From contig JACQBC010000001.1 in the NCBI GenBank assembly GCA_016194635.1, positions 124,001 through 188,000 on the forward strand: a stretch of DNA of 64,000 bases, written 5' to 3'. The stretch's first letter is position 1, and every line of letters starts with the position of its first letter. The notes beneath the pieces are model-generated. The model was not told the DNA's origin. It did not search any database and was given only the letters and a program-made list of their open reading frames with translations. The position numbers were made by a program, and so were the translations under genes. The DNA is from Gammaproteobacteria bacterium (GTDB lineage Bacteria > Pseudomonadota > Gammaproteobacteria > UBA6429 > Thiohalophilaceae). This document shows positions 18,317 through 29,838 of the stretch, piece after piece.

Positions 18317-20572
18317 TCCGCTGATCGGTTCCAACCGTTCCACGCTGCGAAATCCCTGCGGTAATTTCAAGCCGCGCTGGCCACGTTGACCTTTGTAATG
18401 TTTGATCTCGGCGGCGTCTAACAGCTTGTGGCGTTTACCCGAATATAACTTCAAGCCCAGCCCCGCCGTCAACACGGTCATGGCAGTTACATATTCTTCG
18501 CGGGTTTTCGCCTTACTGACAGGTATATTAATAATCTTCACGCCCTTACCTTTGGGCATAACCGGCACATCCTTAATATTAAACGCCAACATCCGCCCTT
18601 CGTTGGTAACCGCCAGTACCATGGATTTCTCCATGTCGGGCACTAACACGGGCGCCAAACTGTTCGCGCCTTCGGGCACACGCATAAATGCCTTACCGGC
18701 CTTATTCCGCGTAATCATGTCCTCTAACTTGGCGACAAATCCATAACCGCTGTCATTGATGACCATTGCAAATTGATTGACTTCCCCCGCCACCATTCCC
18801 ATAAAACGCGCCCCTGGCGCGGGTTCCAAACGCCCGGTTAACGGCTCGCCCTGACCGCGCGCGGAGGGTAAGGTATGAATGGATAAGGCATAACTGCGTC
18901 CCGTGGAATCTAAAAAGACCGCGAGTTGATTGCTCTTGGCCAAGATCTTCTCCAAGAAACCATCACCGGCCTTGTAACTAAGGGTAGTAGCGTCGATATC
19001 GTGACCCTTGGCGGCACGCACCCAACCTTGTTGGGATAACACTACGGTCATGGGATCCGATCCAATTAATTCTGTTTCGCTGATCGCTTGCGCAGCGGCG
19101 CGTTTGACAATCGGCGAACGGCGCTTATCACCGTATTTCTCTATGTCCGCCTTAAGTTCGGCGTGGATCAAGGATTTAAGTCTGGCCGATGAACCCAATA
19201 CCGCCTCGATTGAATCGCGTTCTTCTTTAAGCTCCTTTTGCTCGGCTTTGATTTTTATTTCTTCGAGCTTGGCCAAATGACGCAATTTTAACTCTAGGAT
19301 CGCCTCGGCCTGGATCTCGGTTAATTTAAAACGTTTCATTAACACCGGTTTGGGTTCGTCGTGTTTACGAATAATCGCGATTACCTCGTCGATATTAAGA
19401 TACGCAATCAACAACCCATCGAGAATATGTAACCGGCTAATAACTTTATTTAAACGAAACTCCAAGCGCTTACGTACCGTGTCGGTACGATAACTCAACC
19501 ATTCGCTGAGCATATCGCGCAAGCTTTTTACCCCAGGACGGCCGTTTAGGCCGATCACATTCATATTGACACGGTAAGAGCGTTCCAGGTCGGTGGTCGC
19601 AAACAAGTGCTGCATTAACTCTTCTACATCAACACGGTTGGAACGCGGTACGATCACCAGCCGGGTGGGGTTTTCATGATCGGATTCATCACGCAAGTCT
19701 TCCACCATCGGTAGTTTCTTGGCTTGCATTTGTTGAGCAATTTGTTCCAGCAATTTGGCCGGCGAGGTTTGATGTGGCAAGGCCGTAATGACAATATCGC
19801 TGTTTTCCACCTCGTAACGGGCACGCATCCGGATCGAGCCATTACCGGTCTCGTACATCTGCACGATCTCTTTGCGCGGGGTGATGATCTCGGCCTCGGT
19901 GGGATAATCCGGCCCCTCGACAAAGTCGCACAACTCCTTATTCGTGGCCTTAGGGTTCTTTAACAAAAACATGCACGCTTGGCCGATCTCGCGCAAATTA
20001 TGCGGCGGAATATCGGTGGCCATGCCCACGGCAATCCCGGTGGTGCCGTTCAATAACACATGCGGCACGCGCGCGGGTAGTAACTTGGGCTCTTCCAAGG
20101 TACCGTCAAAATTCGGCACCCACTCCACGGTGCCCTGACCCAATTCGCTCAGCAACAAATCGGCAAACACCGACAAACGCGATTCGGTATAACGCATCGC
20201 CGCAAACGATTTGGGATCATCCGGCGAGCCCCAATTGCCCTGGCCTTCCAATAACGGATAACGGTACGAAAACGGTTGCGCCATCAACACCATGGCTTCG
20301 TAACAGGCGCTGTCGCCGTGCGGATGGAATTTACCAAGCACGTCACCCACCGTACGCGCGGATTTTTTATACTTCGCCCCCGCGCGTAAACCCAGCTCGG
20401 ACATCGCATACACAATCCGCCGCTGCACCGGCTTTAAGCCGTCTTCTATATGCGGTAAGGCGCGATCCAGCACCACGTACATGGAATAATCCAAGTACGC
20501 TTTTTCGGTGAACGCCTTCAGCGGCAAACGTTCGATATTGTCGTCGGGTTTTTCACCCATATTTCCTACCAA
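18311..20572 (-). CDS. parC: DNA topoisomerase IV subunit A
   Basis: 753 residues (E. coli ParC 752). ATP-dependent decatenation of daughter chromosomes with ParE. The active-site tyrosine is in [10 protein letters not shown]. The quinolone-determining region reads [13 protein letters not shown], with Ser at the position often mutated in resistance. The C-terminal domain lacks the GyrA box, which separates it from GyrA. The gene follows parE by 38 bases on the same strand, so the order is parE-parC. Confidence 0.97.
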   Translation of the reverse strand: MVGNMGEKPDDNIERLPLKAFTEKAYLDYSMYVVLDRALPHIEDGLKPVQRRIVYAMSELGLRAGAKYKKSARTVGDVLGKFHPHGDSACYEAMVLMAQPFSYRYPLLEGQGNWGSPDDPKSFAAMRYTESRLSVFADLLLSELGQGTVEWVPNFDGTLEEPKLLPARVPHVLLNGTTGIAVGMATDIPPHNLREIGQACMFLLKNPKATNKELCDFVEGPDYPTEAEIITPRKEIVQMYETGNGSIRMRARYEVENSDIVITALPHQTSPAKLLEQIAQQMQAKKLPMVEDLRDESDHENPTRLVIVPRSNRVDVEELMQHLFATTDLERSYRVNMNVIGLNGRPGVKSLRDMLSEWLSYRTDTVRKRLEFRLNKVISRLHILDGLLIAYLNIDEVIAIIRKHDEPKPVLMKRFKLTEIQAEAILELKLRHLAKLEEIKIKAEQKELKEERDSIEAVLGSSARLKSLIHAELKADIEKYGDKRRSPIVKRAAAQAISETELIGSDPMTVVLSQQGWVRAAKGHDIDATTLSYKAGDGFLEKILAKSNQLAVFLDSTGRSYALSIHTLPSARGQGEPLTGRLEPAPGARFMGMVAGEVNQFAMVINDSGYGFVAKLEDMITRNKAGKAFMRVPEGANSLAPVLVPDMEKSMVLAVTNEGRMLAFNIKDVPVMPKGKGVKIINIPVSKAKTREEYVTAMTVLTAGLGLKLYSGKRHKLLDAAEIKHYKGQRGQRGLKLPQGFRSVERLEPISGS

Positions 20573-20610
20573 CCCTGTCTATACACGCTATAAAAATAGT
20601 TCTAAAACCG

Positions 20611-22500
20611 TTAAATATCCGCCAGATCTCCGCGCTGTTCCAACCATTCACGTCGATCGGAAGCCCGTTTCTTCGCTAACAACATATCCATCAACTGCGA
20701 CGTGCCGTCGCCGGATTTAATCGTCAACCGCGCCAAACGCCGCGTATTAGGGTCCATCGTGGTCTCACGTAATTGCAACGGATTCATCTCACCCAAACCC
20801 TTAAACCGCGTCACCTGCGGTTTAGCGTTTTTCTTTTCCGCACTGATGCGATCCAGCACACCTTTCTTTTCCGCTTCATCGTGGGCGTAATACACCTCTT
20901 TACCCACGTCGATGCGGAACAACGGTGGCATAGCGACATAAATGTTTCCAGCCGCCACCAACGGCCCGTAATGACGCAAGAACAACGCCGATAACAACGT
21001 CGCGATATGTGCGCCGTCGGAATCCGCGTCGGCCAGAATAATCACTTTACCGTAACGCAGTTTAGAGATATCGGCAGCCCCGGGATCAACCCCAATGGCC
21101 ACGGAGATGTCATGCACTTCTTGCGAGGCCAGCACCTCGGCCGAATCCACTTCCCAGGTATTTAAAATTTTTCCGCGCAAGGGCATGATGGCTTGGAAGA
21201 CACGATCGCGCGCCTGTTTCGCGGAGCCGCCAGCCGAATCGCCTTCCACGAGAAATAGCTCGGTTTGATCACTTTCCGACGAGGTGCAATCCGCCAGTTT
21301 GCCGGGCAAGGCGGGCCCTTGGGTGATCTTCTTACGCACCACGGCGCGATTGGCGCGCAACCGCAGCTCGGCATTGGCGATCACCAAAGCCGCAATCTGT
21401 TCGCCTAACTCGACGTGTTGATTGAGCCACAGCGCAAAGCCATCCTTCACCACGCCGGTCACAAAGGTCGCGCATTCACGCGAGGTGAGGCGTTCTTTGG
21501 TTTGTCCGGAGAATTGGGGTTCGGCGAGTTTCACCGACAGGATATAACTCATTTTGTCCCACACGTCTTCCGGCGCGATTTTGACCCCGCGCGGAAGTAA
21601 ATTGCGGATCTCGCAAAACTCGCGCATCGCATCGGTCATCCCGGTACGTAAACCATTTACATGGGTACCACCTTGCACGGTGGGGATTAAATTGACATAA
21701 CTCTCGGCGATGTTCTCCCCACCTTCGCCGATCCACGCCACCGCCCAATCCACCGCCTCGGTGTTGCCGGTCATATGGCCCATAAAGGTCTCGGCGGGTA
21801 AGAAATCCGTACCCTGTAAAGCGCCGATCAAATAATCGCGTAACCCGTCTTCATAATACCACTGATCTTTTTCACCGCTGGCTTTATCCTCAAAACTTAC
21901 TTGTAAGCCAGGACACAACACGGCCTTGGCGCGTAACACGTGTTTTATGCGCGCCACCACAAATTTTGCCGATTCAAAAAATTTTGGATCGGGCCAGAAA
22001 CGCACGGTGGTGCCGGTATTGCGCTTACCCACCGCGGCAAGGGTTTTTAACGGCGAGGTACGTTTGCCATCGGCAAAGGTCATTTTGTATTCCTTACCGT
22101 CCCGGCGGATAGTCACTTCTAATTTTTTGGACAACGCGTTCACCACCGACACCCCCACGCCATGTAAACCGCCGGAAAACTGGTAGTTTTTATTGGAAAA
22201 CTTACCACCTGCGTGTAATCGGGTCAGAATCACTTCCACCCCGGGAATTTTTTCCTTGGGATGTATGTCCACCGGCATGCCACGGCCGTCATCGGTGACC
22301 TCACAAGAACCGTCAGCGTGCAGCACCAGATCAATGGACTTGGCGTAACCGGCAATCGCCTCATCGACGCTGTTATCGATCACTTCCTGGGCAAGGTGAT
22401 TCGGGCGATCGGTCTGGGTATACATCCCCGGACGCTTGCGCACCGGTTCAAGCCCCGAAAGCACCTCAATGGCGTCGGCGTTATAAGATCGGGAAGTCAT
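20611..22500 (-). CDS. parE: DNA topoisomerase IV subunit B
   Basis: 629 residues (E. coli ParE 630). GHKL ATPase domain first (DNSVDEAIAGY, DDGRGMPVDIHP, GGLHGVGVSVVNAL), transducer domain, then TOPRIM (LVEGDSAGGSAKQARDR, and ILADADSDGAHIATLL) and the C-terminal MNPLQLRETTMDP segment. The absence of the long GyrB insert identifies it as ParE. Supplies ATP hydrolysis to the ParC2ParE2 complex. ATG start at 22500. Confidence 0.97.
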   Translation of the reverse strand: MTSRSYNADAIEVLSGLEPVRKRPGMYTQTDRPNHLAQEVIDNSVDEAIAGYAKSIDLVLHADGSCEVTDDGRGMPVDIHPKEKIPGVEVILTRLHAGGKFSNKNYQFSGGLHGVGVSVVNALSKKLEVTIRRDGKEYKMTFADGKRTSPLKTLAAVGKRNTGTTVRFWPDPKFFESAKFVVARIKHVLRAKAVLCPGLQVSFEDKASGEKDQWYYEDGLRDYLIGALQGTDFLPAETFMGHMTGNTEAVDWAVAWIGEGGENIAESYVNLIPTVQGGTHVNGLRTGMTDAMREFCEIRNLLPRGVKIAPEDVWDKMSYILSVKLAEPQFSGQTKERLTSRECATFVTGVVKDGFALWLNQHVELGEQIAALVIANAELRLRANRAVVRKKITQGPALPGKLADCTSSESDQTELFLVEGDSAGGSAKQARDRVFQAIMPLRGKILNTWEVDSAEVLASQEVHDISVAIGVDPGAADISKLRYGKVIILADADSDGAHIATLLSALFLRHYGPLVAAGNIYVAMPPLFRIDVGKEVYYAHDEAEKKGVLDRISAEKKNAKPQVTRFKGLGEMNPLQLRETTMDPNTRRLARLTIKSGDGTSQLMDMLLAKKRASDRREWLEQRGDLADI

Positions 22501-22645
22501 CGTATTGAGTAATTTAGCTGTCGCAGGTTAGGTTAAATGCGCGCATATGATGCAGATAAAAACCGATGAGCGCAAGTTATAACCCGGGGTTATAGCGAGT
22601 AGTGATCGGAATTACCGGGGCAATTGCTAGCGGGTTTGGTGCGTG

Positions 22646-24946
22646 TCAATAGTCACTGCTATACGACGGTTTATTTTTAGCGATTTCTTTTTGAGCGGAT
22701 TGTTTGAGTTGTTGCGCGTCTTTGAGGTCGGGGATAATTTCCAGGGCCGAATCGGACTTTGCGACCGCGCAGCCATAGTCTTTCTTGTTAAAACAGGCAT
22801 GCCCTTCGTCCAAGGTGATCTTCGCCTTGTTCATGGCTTCCATCAGACGGTTTTTAGCCTCGGAGGATTTTTGGTAGAGGGTTTCCGCGCTGGCATCCCC
22901 GGGTTTCACCGTCAACGCCAGTTTGGTGAACTGCATGCCACAGTCGTAGTCTTTTTTACCAAAACAGGCCTCGGCACTGGCCAAGTTATCACGGTACTTC
23001 TGTTCTTCTTGTTGTTGTTTGATCTGGGCGGCTTTTTGATAAAGGGCATCGGCGCTGCTATCCGCCGGTTTTACCGCAAGCGCTTGTTTGGCGTACTGCA
23101 TGCTACAGTCGTAGTCGTGTTTGCCAAAACAGCTGTTGGCGTTGGCCATGATCTGGTTATATTTACCCAGTTCGATTTGCTTTTTGGCTTGCAAGGATTT
23201 TTGATACAGGGCCTCGGCGTCCGCATCCCCTTGTTTAACACTCAGCGCCTGACGGGCGTTCTGCATCCCACAATCGTAATCCTTCTTGCCATAACAGGTT
23301 TGAGCGCTGGCCAGCAGCTCGGCGAACTTTTTATTGTTGGCTTCAATCTTGAGTTGATTGTCCGCCTGGATCGCATGCACGCGTTGGGTGATATCGCGCG
23401 CGAAGGTATTGTTGGGGTCTTTTTCAAGGATTAACGCACTGTTGGATAACGCGCAATCGTAGCGTTGTTCCGCCAAACAACTGGCGGCGGTGTTATGCGC
23501 GGTCCTTAAATCGATATTTTTTTGTATCACATCACCCATCACGGATTCCGGCTGTTCCTTTTTCAAGGCGGCCAAATTGCTCCGGGCGCAATCAAGGTTA
23601 TCGGATTCAATACAGGCGGTGGCCGTGTCAACCAGTTTTTGCTCTTGGTTTTTACGCACGGCCGCATTGGTTTGTTGCAATAACAAGTTAGCGTCTTTAT
23701 TGTTAGGATCAACCTTGAGCACTGCACTGGCACTTTCCTTGCCGCAACTGTAATCTTTTTTCTCTAAACACTGAAAACCCTTTTTAATGACAATATCCAC
23801 CCCCTCGGACAATCGGTTGGGGACGAAAAACAGATAATAACTCAGTGCCGCGGCTATCCCCACGACCGCCACTGCCGCGACCTTTAGCAACCCATTACTG
23901 CGCGCTTGAGTGAGATCCTGTAGGAATTTCTGCACCGTCGGGGAACGATCTTGGCGTTTTATTTTTAGCCCGGCTTCCAAGGCTTGCCACTGCCGATTAG
24001 TGAGTTTGCTAATCCGTTGCGGTTTTAAACCCTCGGCCAAGGCCTGACCGGCGGTTTTTTGATCGAACGGGTGCCGGCCCGCCAGTAATTCATAGGCAAT
24101 CACTGCGGCGGCATAGACGTCGTCGCGCTGTTCGGGAGGATTACGATTCAACATTTCATAGCTGGCATAAGCCGGGGTTAATGCCCCCAGCGAGCCGGCA
24201 TCAAAGTTATCTTGTTGATGCGCGCTGGCTGCCAAGCGCGCGATACCAAAATCTAAAATCTTTGCGCTACCGTCTTTGGTGAGAAAAATATTGCTGGGTT
24301 TAAAATCGGAATGGATGATATCGTTCTGATGGGCATAAATCAGCGCAGCGCAGTAATCTTTAATGATCTTGAAGGCCGCCTCGCGTTCCATCCCCACGCC
24401 GGCATGGGATTTAAGCTGGCGCTCAAGGTCGATACCGTCCAACATCTCCATAGTCATGTATATGACCGCGCCGTCGCGATCAAAATCATGTACCGAAAGA
24501 ATATTAGGATGGGCCAGGATCTGCGATTTATTGGCTTCGCGCTGCAACGTGATCAAGGCATCGGGGTGGTTTTGAAAATCTTCGTTCAGCACCTTGACGG
24601 CGATATGGGGGTTGGGCGCATTGGCCTCGACCTTACGCAAGTCACGTGCCTTATAGACCGTACCCATTCCGCCGCTGCCGATGATGGAATCCAGGACAAA
24701 ACGGTTATTTAAAATGATTTTATTGTGGGCCAGGGCCTGATTGGCGGCCTGACGGGCGACTTCAAAACCAACACTGTTATTGCTGGATTCAAGCGAGTGA
24801 TAAAACTGGGTAAGGGCACGGGCCTGGCCGGTGTCCAAGCTCCAGTTGGTGACTTTGGTAAGGTTTGTAGGATTCGCCGACGTGACTGCGTCGTTGTGTT
24901 TTACTACCGTGGCGTCATCCCGTTCACGCTGTTTTCTGTTGTCCAT
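22646..24946 (-). CDS. Membrane Ser/Thr protein kinase with seven cysteine-paired repeats outside the membrane
   Basis: 766 residues. Kinase domain about 83-345: glycine loop GSGGMG (90-95), ATP lysine K118 (AVKVL), catalytic Asp214 in HSDFKPSN (HSD instead of HRD, a non-RD type), DFG at 232-234. One membrane helix about 353-375. The remaining ~390 residues, expected in the periplasm, hold seven repeats, each with a C-x7-C pair (for example CFGKKDYDC) followed by a TPR-like second helix (QALxVKPxDxxAxALYQK). All 14 cysteines there are in these pairs. Topology resembles PknB-type sensors with a TPR sensor. No phosphatase gene is adjacent. Confidence 0.88.
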   Translation of the reverse strand: MDNRKQRERDDATVVKHNDAVTSANPTNLTKVTNWSLDTGQARALTQFYHSLESSNNSVGFEVARQAANQALAHNKIILNNRFVLDSIIGSGGMGTVYKARDLRKVEANAPNPHIAVKVLNEDFQNHPDALITLQREANKSQILAHPNILSVHDFDRDGAVIYMTMEMLDGIDLERQLKSHAGVGMEREAAFKIIKDYCAALIYAHQNDIIHSDFKPSNIFLTKDGSAKILDFGIARLAASAHQQDNFDAGSLGALTPAYASYEMLNRNPPEQRDDVYAAAVIAYELLAGRHPFDQKTAGQALAEGLKPQRISKLTNRQWQALEAGLKIKRQDRSPTVQKFLQDLTQARSNGLLKVAAVAVVGIAAALSYYLFFVPNRLSEGVDIVIKKGFQCLEKKDYSCGKESASAVLKVDPNNKDANLLLQQTNAAVRKNQEQKLVDTATACIESDNLDCARSNLAALKKEQPESVMGDVIQKNIDLRTAHNTAASCLAEQRYDCALSNSALILEKDPNNTFARDITQRVHAIQADNQLKIEANNKKFAELLASAQTCYGKKDYDCGMQNARQALSVKQGDADAEALYQKSLQAKKQIELGKYNQIMANANSCFGKHDYDCSMQYAKQALAVKPADSSADALYQKAAQIKQQQEEQKYRDNLASAEACFGKKDYDCGMQFTKLALTVKPGDASAETLYQKSSEAKNRLMEAMNKAKITLDEGHACFNKKDYGCAVAKSDSALEIIPDLKDAQQLKQSAQKEIAKNKPSYSSDY

Positions 24947-25040
24947 AAGGGCACATGCTAACCAGTCTTTAAGCGAGAGTCTAGTAAAACCAGCGGTTAA
25001 ACTATAACCAAGGTTAAAGGACTGTGGGCGGGTTCACAGT

Positions 25041-27092
25041 TCAGATTTTAAACTGCCCCACCATCCCCTGTAATTCGGTCGCTAACTGGGCCAGGGCGAT
25101 ACTTGACTGCGCCAAACCATCAGTACTGCGCGCCGTATCATCCGCCACGGCGCTAATATTGGTGACATTCTGATTGATGGTTTCTGCCACCTCGCCTTGT
25201 TGCCGGGATGCTTCCGCCATGTGCTTATTCATACTGGCAATCTTGGTCACGGCGGCGGTAATTTGCTCTAAGGCCATGCCTGCTTCCGCGGCTTTTTTGA
25301 CGCTGGCCTGGGCCTGTTCATTCCCGCCGCGCATCGCCTCGGCGGCGCCGCGCGCACCGGATTGCAGCCGTTCAATCATGGTTTGAATTTCGCGGGTTGA
25401 TGCACTGGTACGGCTGGCCAAATTGCGCACCTCATCGGCGACCACCGCAAAACCGCGTCCTTGTTCACCCGCGCGTGCCGCTTCGATAGCCGCATTCAGA
25501 GCCAGTAAATTGGTTTGTTCCGCGATGCCTTGAATCACATCCAATACCGTGCCGATGGCGTCGCTATTTTTCTCCAACTCCTGAATCACGCCCAACACCT
25601 TGGTAACTTCATTGGCCAAGGTTTCGATCGCATCAATGGTACGTTGCACGGTGTGTTTACCGGAATTGGCTTGGCTATCGGCCTGTTGCGTCATGCTGGC
25701 GGCATTACCGGCGCTTTGTGCCACGTCTTGCACAGTGCTGACCATTTCATTCATCGCGGTGGCCACCAGCTCAGTTTCCTGCCGCTGCCGCTGCACACCT
25801 TGTTTGGTGCTATCGACCACCAAGGACATTTCCTCGGCGGCGGCGGCTAACTGCGAGGTGGACCCCGATACCTGGGTCATGATGCCTTGCACCTTGGAAA
25901 TAAATTGATTAAACGAGGAGCCCAGTTGGGCAATTTCGTCGTGTCCTTTTGCGTCCAACCGCCGGGTGAGATCGCCTTCACCATGGGCAATATCCTGCAT
26001 AGCCGCCACGGCATGCCGTAGGGGACTGACGATCGAGACGGTGATTAACCAGCCGCCGAGGCCTCCCACCACCAAGGCCACCATCAGAATCGCCATGACC
26101 ACCCGACGGGTGCGCACGACATCGGTGACCAGAATACGGCTATCGGCCTCGTTGCGTTGGATTTGCGATTCCACCAAGGTGTTCAACTTGGATTTTATTT
26201 CTTGTACCAAGGGGCCGACCTCGGTGCGAATCATGTAAGAATCAGTACGCCACTTATCACTGCTGTGGACCACAATCATTTCATCCATTAATTTATTAAA
26301 TTCCGGCCACAGAGTCTTGATTTGATCGTAAAAATCCGCTTGCTCGAAAGTGAATAATTTTGCGTAGGTTTCAACCTTCTTCATTTCCTCGGCAAACACT
26401 TGACGATACATATTAAGATTGTCCAACGCGACCTGGCCGCGAAACGCCATATAAGCGCGATTACCGACGATGATATTCATCCATTGCTGGCGTAATTCAG
26501 CCAGCTCAAACACCAACTTACGCCGCGCCGCAGAGGATTTTTGATCACGTTCATTTTCCAACATACCTTGCATCGCCGCTTGGATATTCATCGCGACTGG
26601 GTTCATACGTTGGCTGGAATAACTCATGCCGGGGAAGTTTTTTTGGAAATCGGTGGCCAGTTCTGTCATGGTATGTTGGTAATTTTTATACCGCACCAAG
26701 CCCTGACCGATGGCATTAACCAGCACCACGGTATCAGGATCGCGCTGTACCGCCGGCATGTCTTTAATTTTTACTAATAAGGTATCCAGATCTTTAAGAG
26801 CCTGTTCATACGCGGCTTTATCCACCGGTTCGGTACTGGACAGGTAAAAACCCAACGCCGCATTGGCGCGATCCAAGCTTTCGGATAAGGCCAAGGAACT
26901 CATGGCCAGCGGCTGCCGTTCGTCGACCACCCTCACTACATCGCGTTGAGTGGTTGTCAGGCTGATAATGGCGAATACGGCCACAACCACCAACATCCCC
27001 AGAATAGAGCCCATGCCGAGCACCACTTTCTGGCGGATGGATAAGATCGACATCCACTGTAAGAGGAGCTGTTGAAGCGGTGAGTGTTTCAT
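25041..27092 (-). CDS. Methyl-accepting chemotaxis protein
   Basis: 683 residues from the Met at 27092 (AGGA upstream). An in-frame start at 27164 has no ribosome site and would add an unlikely leader. Membrane helix 1 at about 23-45, a long periplasmic ligand domain to about 330, helix 2 at about 333-355, HAMP, then the cytoplasmic coiled coil with the conserved hairpin tip [35 protein letters not shown] (signature residues EQTNLL...EVR). The ligand domain is helical and its ligand is unknown. No C-terminal CheR pentapeptide. No che genes nearby. Confidence 0.93.
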   Translation of the reverse strand: MKHSPLQQLLLQWMSILSIRQKVVLGMGSILGMLVVVAVFAIISLTTTQRDVVRVVDERQPLAMSSLALSESLDRANAALGFYLSSTEPVDKAAYEQALKDLDTLLVKIKDMPAVQRDPDTVVLVNAIGQGLVRYKNYQHTMTELATDFQKNFPGMSYSSQRMNPVAMNIQAAMQGMLENERDQKSSAARRKLVFELAELRQQWMNIIVGNRAYMAFRGQVALDNLNMYRQVFAEEMKKVETYAKLFTFEQADFYDQIKTLWPEFNKLMDEMIVVHSSDKWRTDSYMIRTEVGPLVQEIKSKLNTLVESQIQRNEADSRILVTDVVRTRRVVMAILMVALVVGGLGGWLITVSIVSPLRHAVAAMQDIAHGEGDLTRRLDAKGHDEIAQLGSSFNQFISKVQGIMTQVSGSTSQLAAAAEEMSLVVDSTKQGVQRQRQETELVATAMNEMVSTVQDVAQSAGNAASMTQQADSQANSGKHTVQRTIDAIETLANEVTKVLGVIQELEKNSDAIGTVLDVIQGIAEQTNLLALNAAIEAARAGEQGRGFAVVADEVRNLASRTSASTREIQTMIERLQSGARGAAEAMRGGNEQAQASVKKAAEAGMALEQITAAVTKIASMNKHMAEASRQQGEVAETINQNVTNISAVADDTARSTDGLAQSSIALAQLATELQGMVGQFKI

Positions 27093-27190
27093 AACGCTAG
27101 TCCTAACCATATGAAAATAATAGAAGTTCTCCCCTGCCGAACAAACCCAAGCAGGGATTATCATTACTATCGGCGGGTTGGCGGGATTAC

Positions 27191-27904
27191 TTAAGGTAAC
27201 GGGACACCGAGGCGGCGGGCCACTTCTTCATAGGCTTCGATCACATTGCCTAAGTCTTGGCGAAAGCGGTCTTTATCGAGTTTTTCACCGCTCTGGGCGT
27301 CCCACACGCGGCAACCGTCCGGAGAGAATTCATCACCCAACAATACCTGCCCCCGGTAACGGCCAAATTCCAATTTGTAATCCACCAATACCATCCCCGC
27401 CTTGGCGAACATAGCCTTGAGAAGAGTGTTCACCTTAAACGTCAGGGTTTTCATCTGTTGGATTTCATCGGCGCTGGCCCATTTAAACGCCAGGATGTGA
27501 TAATCGTTGATCATCGGGTCGTGCAGCGCGTCATTCTTTAAGAAAAATTCAAACGTGGGGGGATTGAGTTCCATACCTTCGCTGACACCCAGGCGTCGCA
27601 CGAGGCTACCGGCGGCAACATTTCTTACTACACATTCCACCGGGATCATCTCCAGGCGTTTGACCAGGGATTCGGTGTCGTTTAAAAGCTTCTCAAAATG
27701 CGTCGCGATGCCGGCCGTGGCGAGTTGTTGCATGATAAAAGCGTTGAAATGATTATTCACCTTACCCTTGCGATCCAGTTGTGCCAACTTTTGGCCGTCA
27801 AACGCCGAGGTGTCGTTGCGATACAACATGATATAACGGTCCGCGTCCGTGGTTTTATAGACACTTTTGGCCTTGCCCTTGTATAGCAGTTCACCTTTTT
27901 GCAT
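27191..27904 (-). CDS. purC: Phosphoribosylaminoimidazole-succinocarboxamide synthase (SAICAR synthase)
   Basis: 237 residues, same length as E. coli PurC. Joins CAIR and aspartate with ATP in step 8 of purine synthesis. The N-terminal [11 protein letters not shown], the [12 protein letters not shown] segment and the LVDYKLEFG and [14 protein letters not shown] motifs are all present. It is the last gene of a minus-strand group dapA-bamC-MBL hydrolase-purC. The dapA-bamC-purC order is seen in E. coli and many gammaproteobacteria. Confidence 0.96.
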   Translation of the reverse strand: MQKGELLYKGKAKSVYKTTDADRYIMLYRNDTSAFDGQKLAQLDRKGKVNNHFNAFIMQQLATAGIATHFEKLLNDTESLVKRLEMIPVECVVRNVAAGSLVRRLGVSEGMELNPPTFEFFLKNDALHDPMINDYHILAFKWASADEIQQMKTLTFKVNTLLKAMFAKAGMVLVDYKLEFGRYRGQVLLGDEFSPDGCRVWDAQSGEKLDKDRFRQDLGNVIEAYEEVARRLGVPLP

Positions 27905-27918
27905 CGCGTCCTCGTGGT

Positions 27919-28677
27919 TTATACCGTCCGCCAGTCAAATCCATCCGCTTGATCCGCCACCGGGATCTCGTCGGCGCTGCAACCCAACACCGCCGCCAGC
28001 GCTGCTTGCGCCAGGGCGGGAGTATTATTTTGCTGACTCAAATGCATCGCCACGATGTGCTGTAATCCAGAATAATCAATCCGACTTAATAACTGGGCGG
28101 CTTGAGTATTATTTAAATGTCCATAGTCGCCACCCACCCGCGCCCGGAGACTGGCAGAATAATCGCTCCGCGCCAACATTGCCAGATCATGGTTACACTC
28201 CACCAACAGCGCGTCGAGCCGATACAGGTTGGCCACGATATGCGCGGTGATCATCCCGGTATCGGTCAACAAACCCAGGCGGGTTGCGCCATCGCTAAAT
28301 ACAAATTGCACCGGTTCAGCGGCATCGTGCGGGATGGTAAAGGGATGACAATGGATATCGGCAACGCTGAAATCGTGATCGGGTTCAATCGGATGCCAAT
28401 AGGGATTATCCAGGGCGTTGAGTTTACTGCAAGTGCCGCGTGTCATATACACCGGTATTTGAAATTTGCGCGCGAGCGATACAACCCCATGAATATGGTC
28501 GTGGTGTTCGTGGGTGACGACAATGCCGCTGAGGACGTCGGCCGACAACCCGATCCGCGCCAGTCGACGTTGGGTCTCACGGACTGAAAATCCGCAATCC
28601 ACCAGCAAATGCGTCGCACGCTGGGATAGCAGGGTAGCGTTTCCGCGGCTGCCGCTGCCCAAGGATGCGAATCGCAA
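27919..28677 (-). CDS. Metallo-beta-lactamase-fold hydrolase, YycJ/WalJ-like
   Basis: 252 residues. The metal motif HxHxDH is seen as [10 protein letters not shown] (about residues 55-64), with further ligands in CNHDLAML and AMHLSQQN. The opening [15 protein letters not shown] is typical of the YycJ group, whose members are linked to DNA or cell-wall housekeeping. Its substrate is unknown. Lies between bamC and purC, 14 bases before purC, in the same direction. Confidence 0.85.
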   Translation of the reverse strand: MRFASLGSGSRGNATLLSQRATHLLVDCGFSVRETQRRLARIGLSADVLSGIVVTHEHHDHIHGVVSLARKFQIPVYMTRGTCSKLNALDNPYWHPIEPDHDFSVADIHCHPFTIPHDAAEPVQFVFSDGATRLGLLTDTGMITAHIVANLYRLDALLVECNHDLAMLARSDYSASLRARVGGDYGHLNNTQAAQLLSRIDYSGLQHIVAMHLSQQNNTPALAQAALAAVLGCSADEIPVADQADGFDWRTV

Positions 28678-28695
28678 CGCTGTCGCCTCCTGAGC

Positions 28696-29838
28696 CTAGG
28701 AGATATTGTCCCGGATCTGGCCCAAGATCTTGCGCGCCAAGACAGAAATATCGTCACTCTTACCGTCTTGCTGACGCAAGCTCACCTGGGTTTTTTCACC
28801 TTTGTTTTCCACCACCAATAAATATTTCTCAGCCGGTAGCTTGCTGGCGCCCTTACCGAATAATCCACCCAACCAACCCTTGTCGGTGTTCAAGCGAAAG
28901 TTCTCGGGTAATTTTATGTAATAGACCCCGGCGGAACGGTTACGGTCCTCAATGATAAAACCCATCCGGTCCAAGGCCAGTTCCACATGCCGCCAGGTAC
29001 GATCAAAACTGTCGTTAATCTCCAGCAACACCATGTTATTTTGATCCAATAAGGCAGGAGGCGGTGTAGTGCTGGCACTGCTGGCGATAGCCTCATGCGC
29101 CGCAACTTCGCTGACACCGCGAAAGGCCATAAAGCGCATCAGCATCTCCGCTTCTAATTCCGGGTCGGGTTCGCGCACCACCCAATTGACACCTTTATTG
29201 GTCTCCAAGGTGGTGTTGGGGCCTTCATTCTCTGCCAGTTCTTTTAGCCCATGATGGGTAATGAACATCAAGGTGGTATTCGGATCACTGCCTCGCTCCA
29301 GGCGCACCCGGTATTTATCCAGCAACCCAGTGGAAAACACCTTATTCAATATTTTTGAGAACCAGTTCTTAGGCACCTCGGCGCGATTCTCCTGGTAATC
29401 GGTTTCGAGAATACCCAAGGACGGCTGATCAATTTTAATTTGAAATCCCGCCTTGAGGAAAAAATCCCGCACATCGGCCCAGACGTGCTCGGGGGAATTT
29501 TTTATCTCCAACCAAAACACATCACCGGCGCGCACAAAACGCATGTTTTTATAATCCGGCGCGACCTGCAAGTTGGGATTATTTTTTTGTTCCTGTTTAT
29601 AAGCATTGAAACTTTGCAGCGAGGCGGTAATTTCCGGCGGCAGTTCGGTTTGTTGATTGTCCACCGGATTATCAAGATCAGGGGGGACTTGTAAGGAACC
29701 GACGTCCACCCGGTGACCATATTCGGTTTTGTATTTATTGGGATCGGAGGCACAGCCCACCACCACGCTGATCAATACACCAACAACCACAAATCGCAAC
29801 ATATCTGCTAATTTACTCACCACTAATTTATACCTCAC
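28696..29838 (-). CDS. bamC: Outer membrane protein assembly factor BamC (NlpB)
   Basis: Up to 380 residues. Lipoprotein of the BAM complex, which inserts beta-barrel proteins. The lipobox is VVVGC, with mature Cys at about residue 29 of the longest form, followed by an unstructured linker ([25 protein letters not shown]) and two helix-grip domains. Starts are ambiguous: the GTG at 29838 overlaps the dapA stop (GTGA) behind a G-rich stretch, and GTG 29823 or ATG 29802 would give a shorter, normal signal peptide. Operon with dapA upstream, as in E. coli. Confidence 0.9.
   Translation of the reverse strand: MRYKLVVSKLADMLRFVVVGVLISVVVGCASDPNKYKTEYGHRVDVGSLQVPPDLDNPVDNQQTELPPEITASLQSFNAYKQEQKNNPNLQVAPDYKNMRFVRAGDVFWLEIKNSPEHVWADVRDFFLKAGFQIKIDQPSLGILETDYQENRAEVPKNWFSKILNKVFSTGLLDKYRVRLERGSDPNTTLMFITHHGLKELAENEGPNTTLETNKGVNWVVREPDPELEAEMLMRFMAFRGVSEVAAHEAIASSASTTPPPALLDQNNMVLLEINDSFDRTWRHVELALDRMGFIIEDRNRSAGVYYIKLPENFRLNTDKGWLGGLFGKGASKLPAEKYLLVVENKGEKTQVSLRQQDGKSDDISVLARKILGQIRDNIS

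Noticed and set aside
22643-23434. 263-residue plus-strand open frame antisense to the kinase
   Set aside because: It mirrors the seven-repeat region of the kinase gene; codon pattern and repeat content are explained by the opposite strand, and it has no recognisable domain.
25041-27164. Longer start for the chemoreceptor at 27164
   Set aside because: The added 24 residues have no ribosome site and are unlike the N-terminus of any chemoreceptor; the start at 27092 has AGGA upstream.
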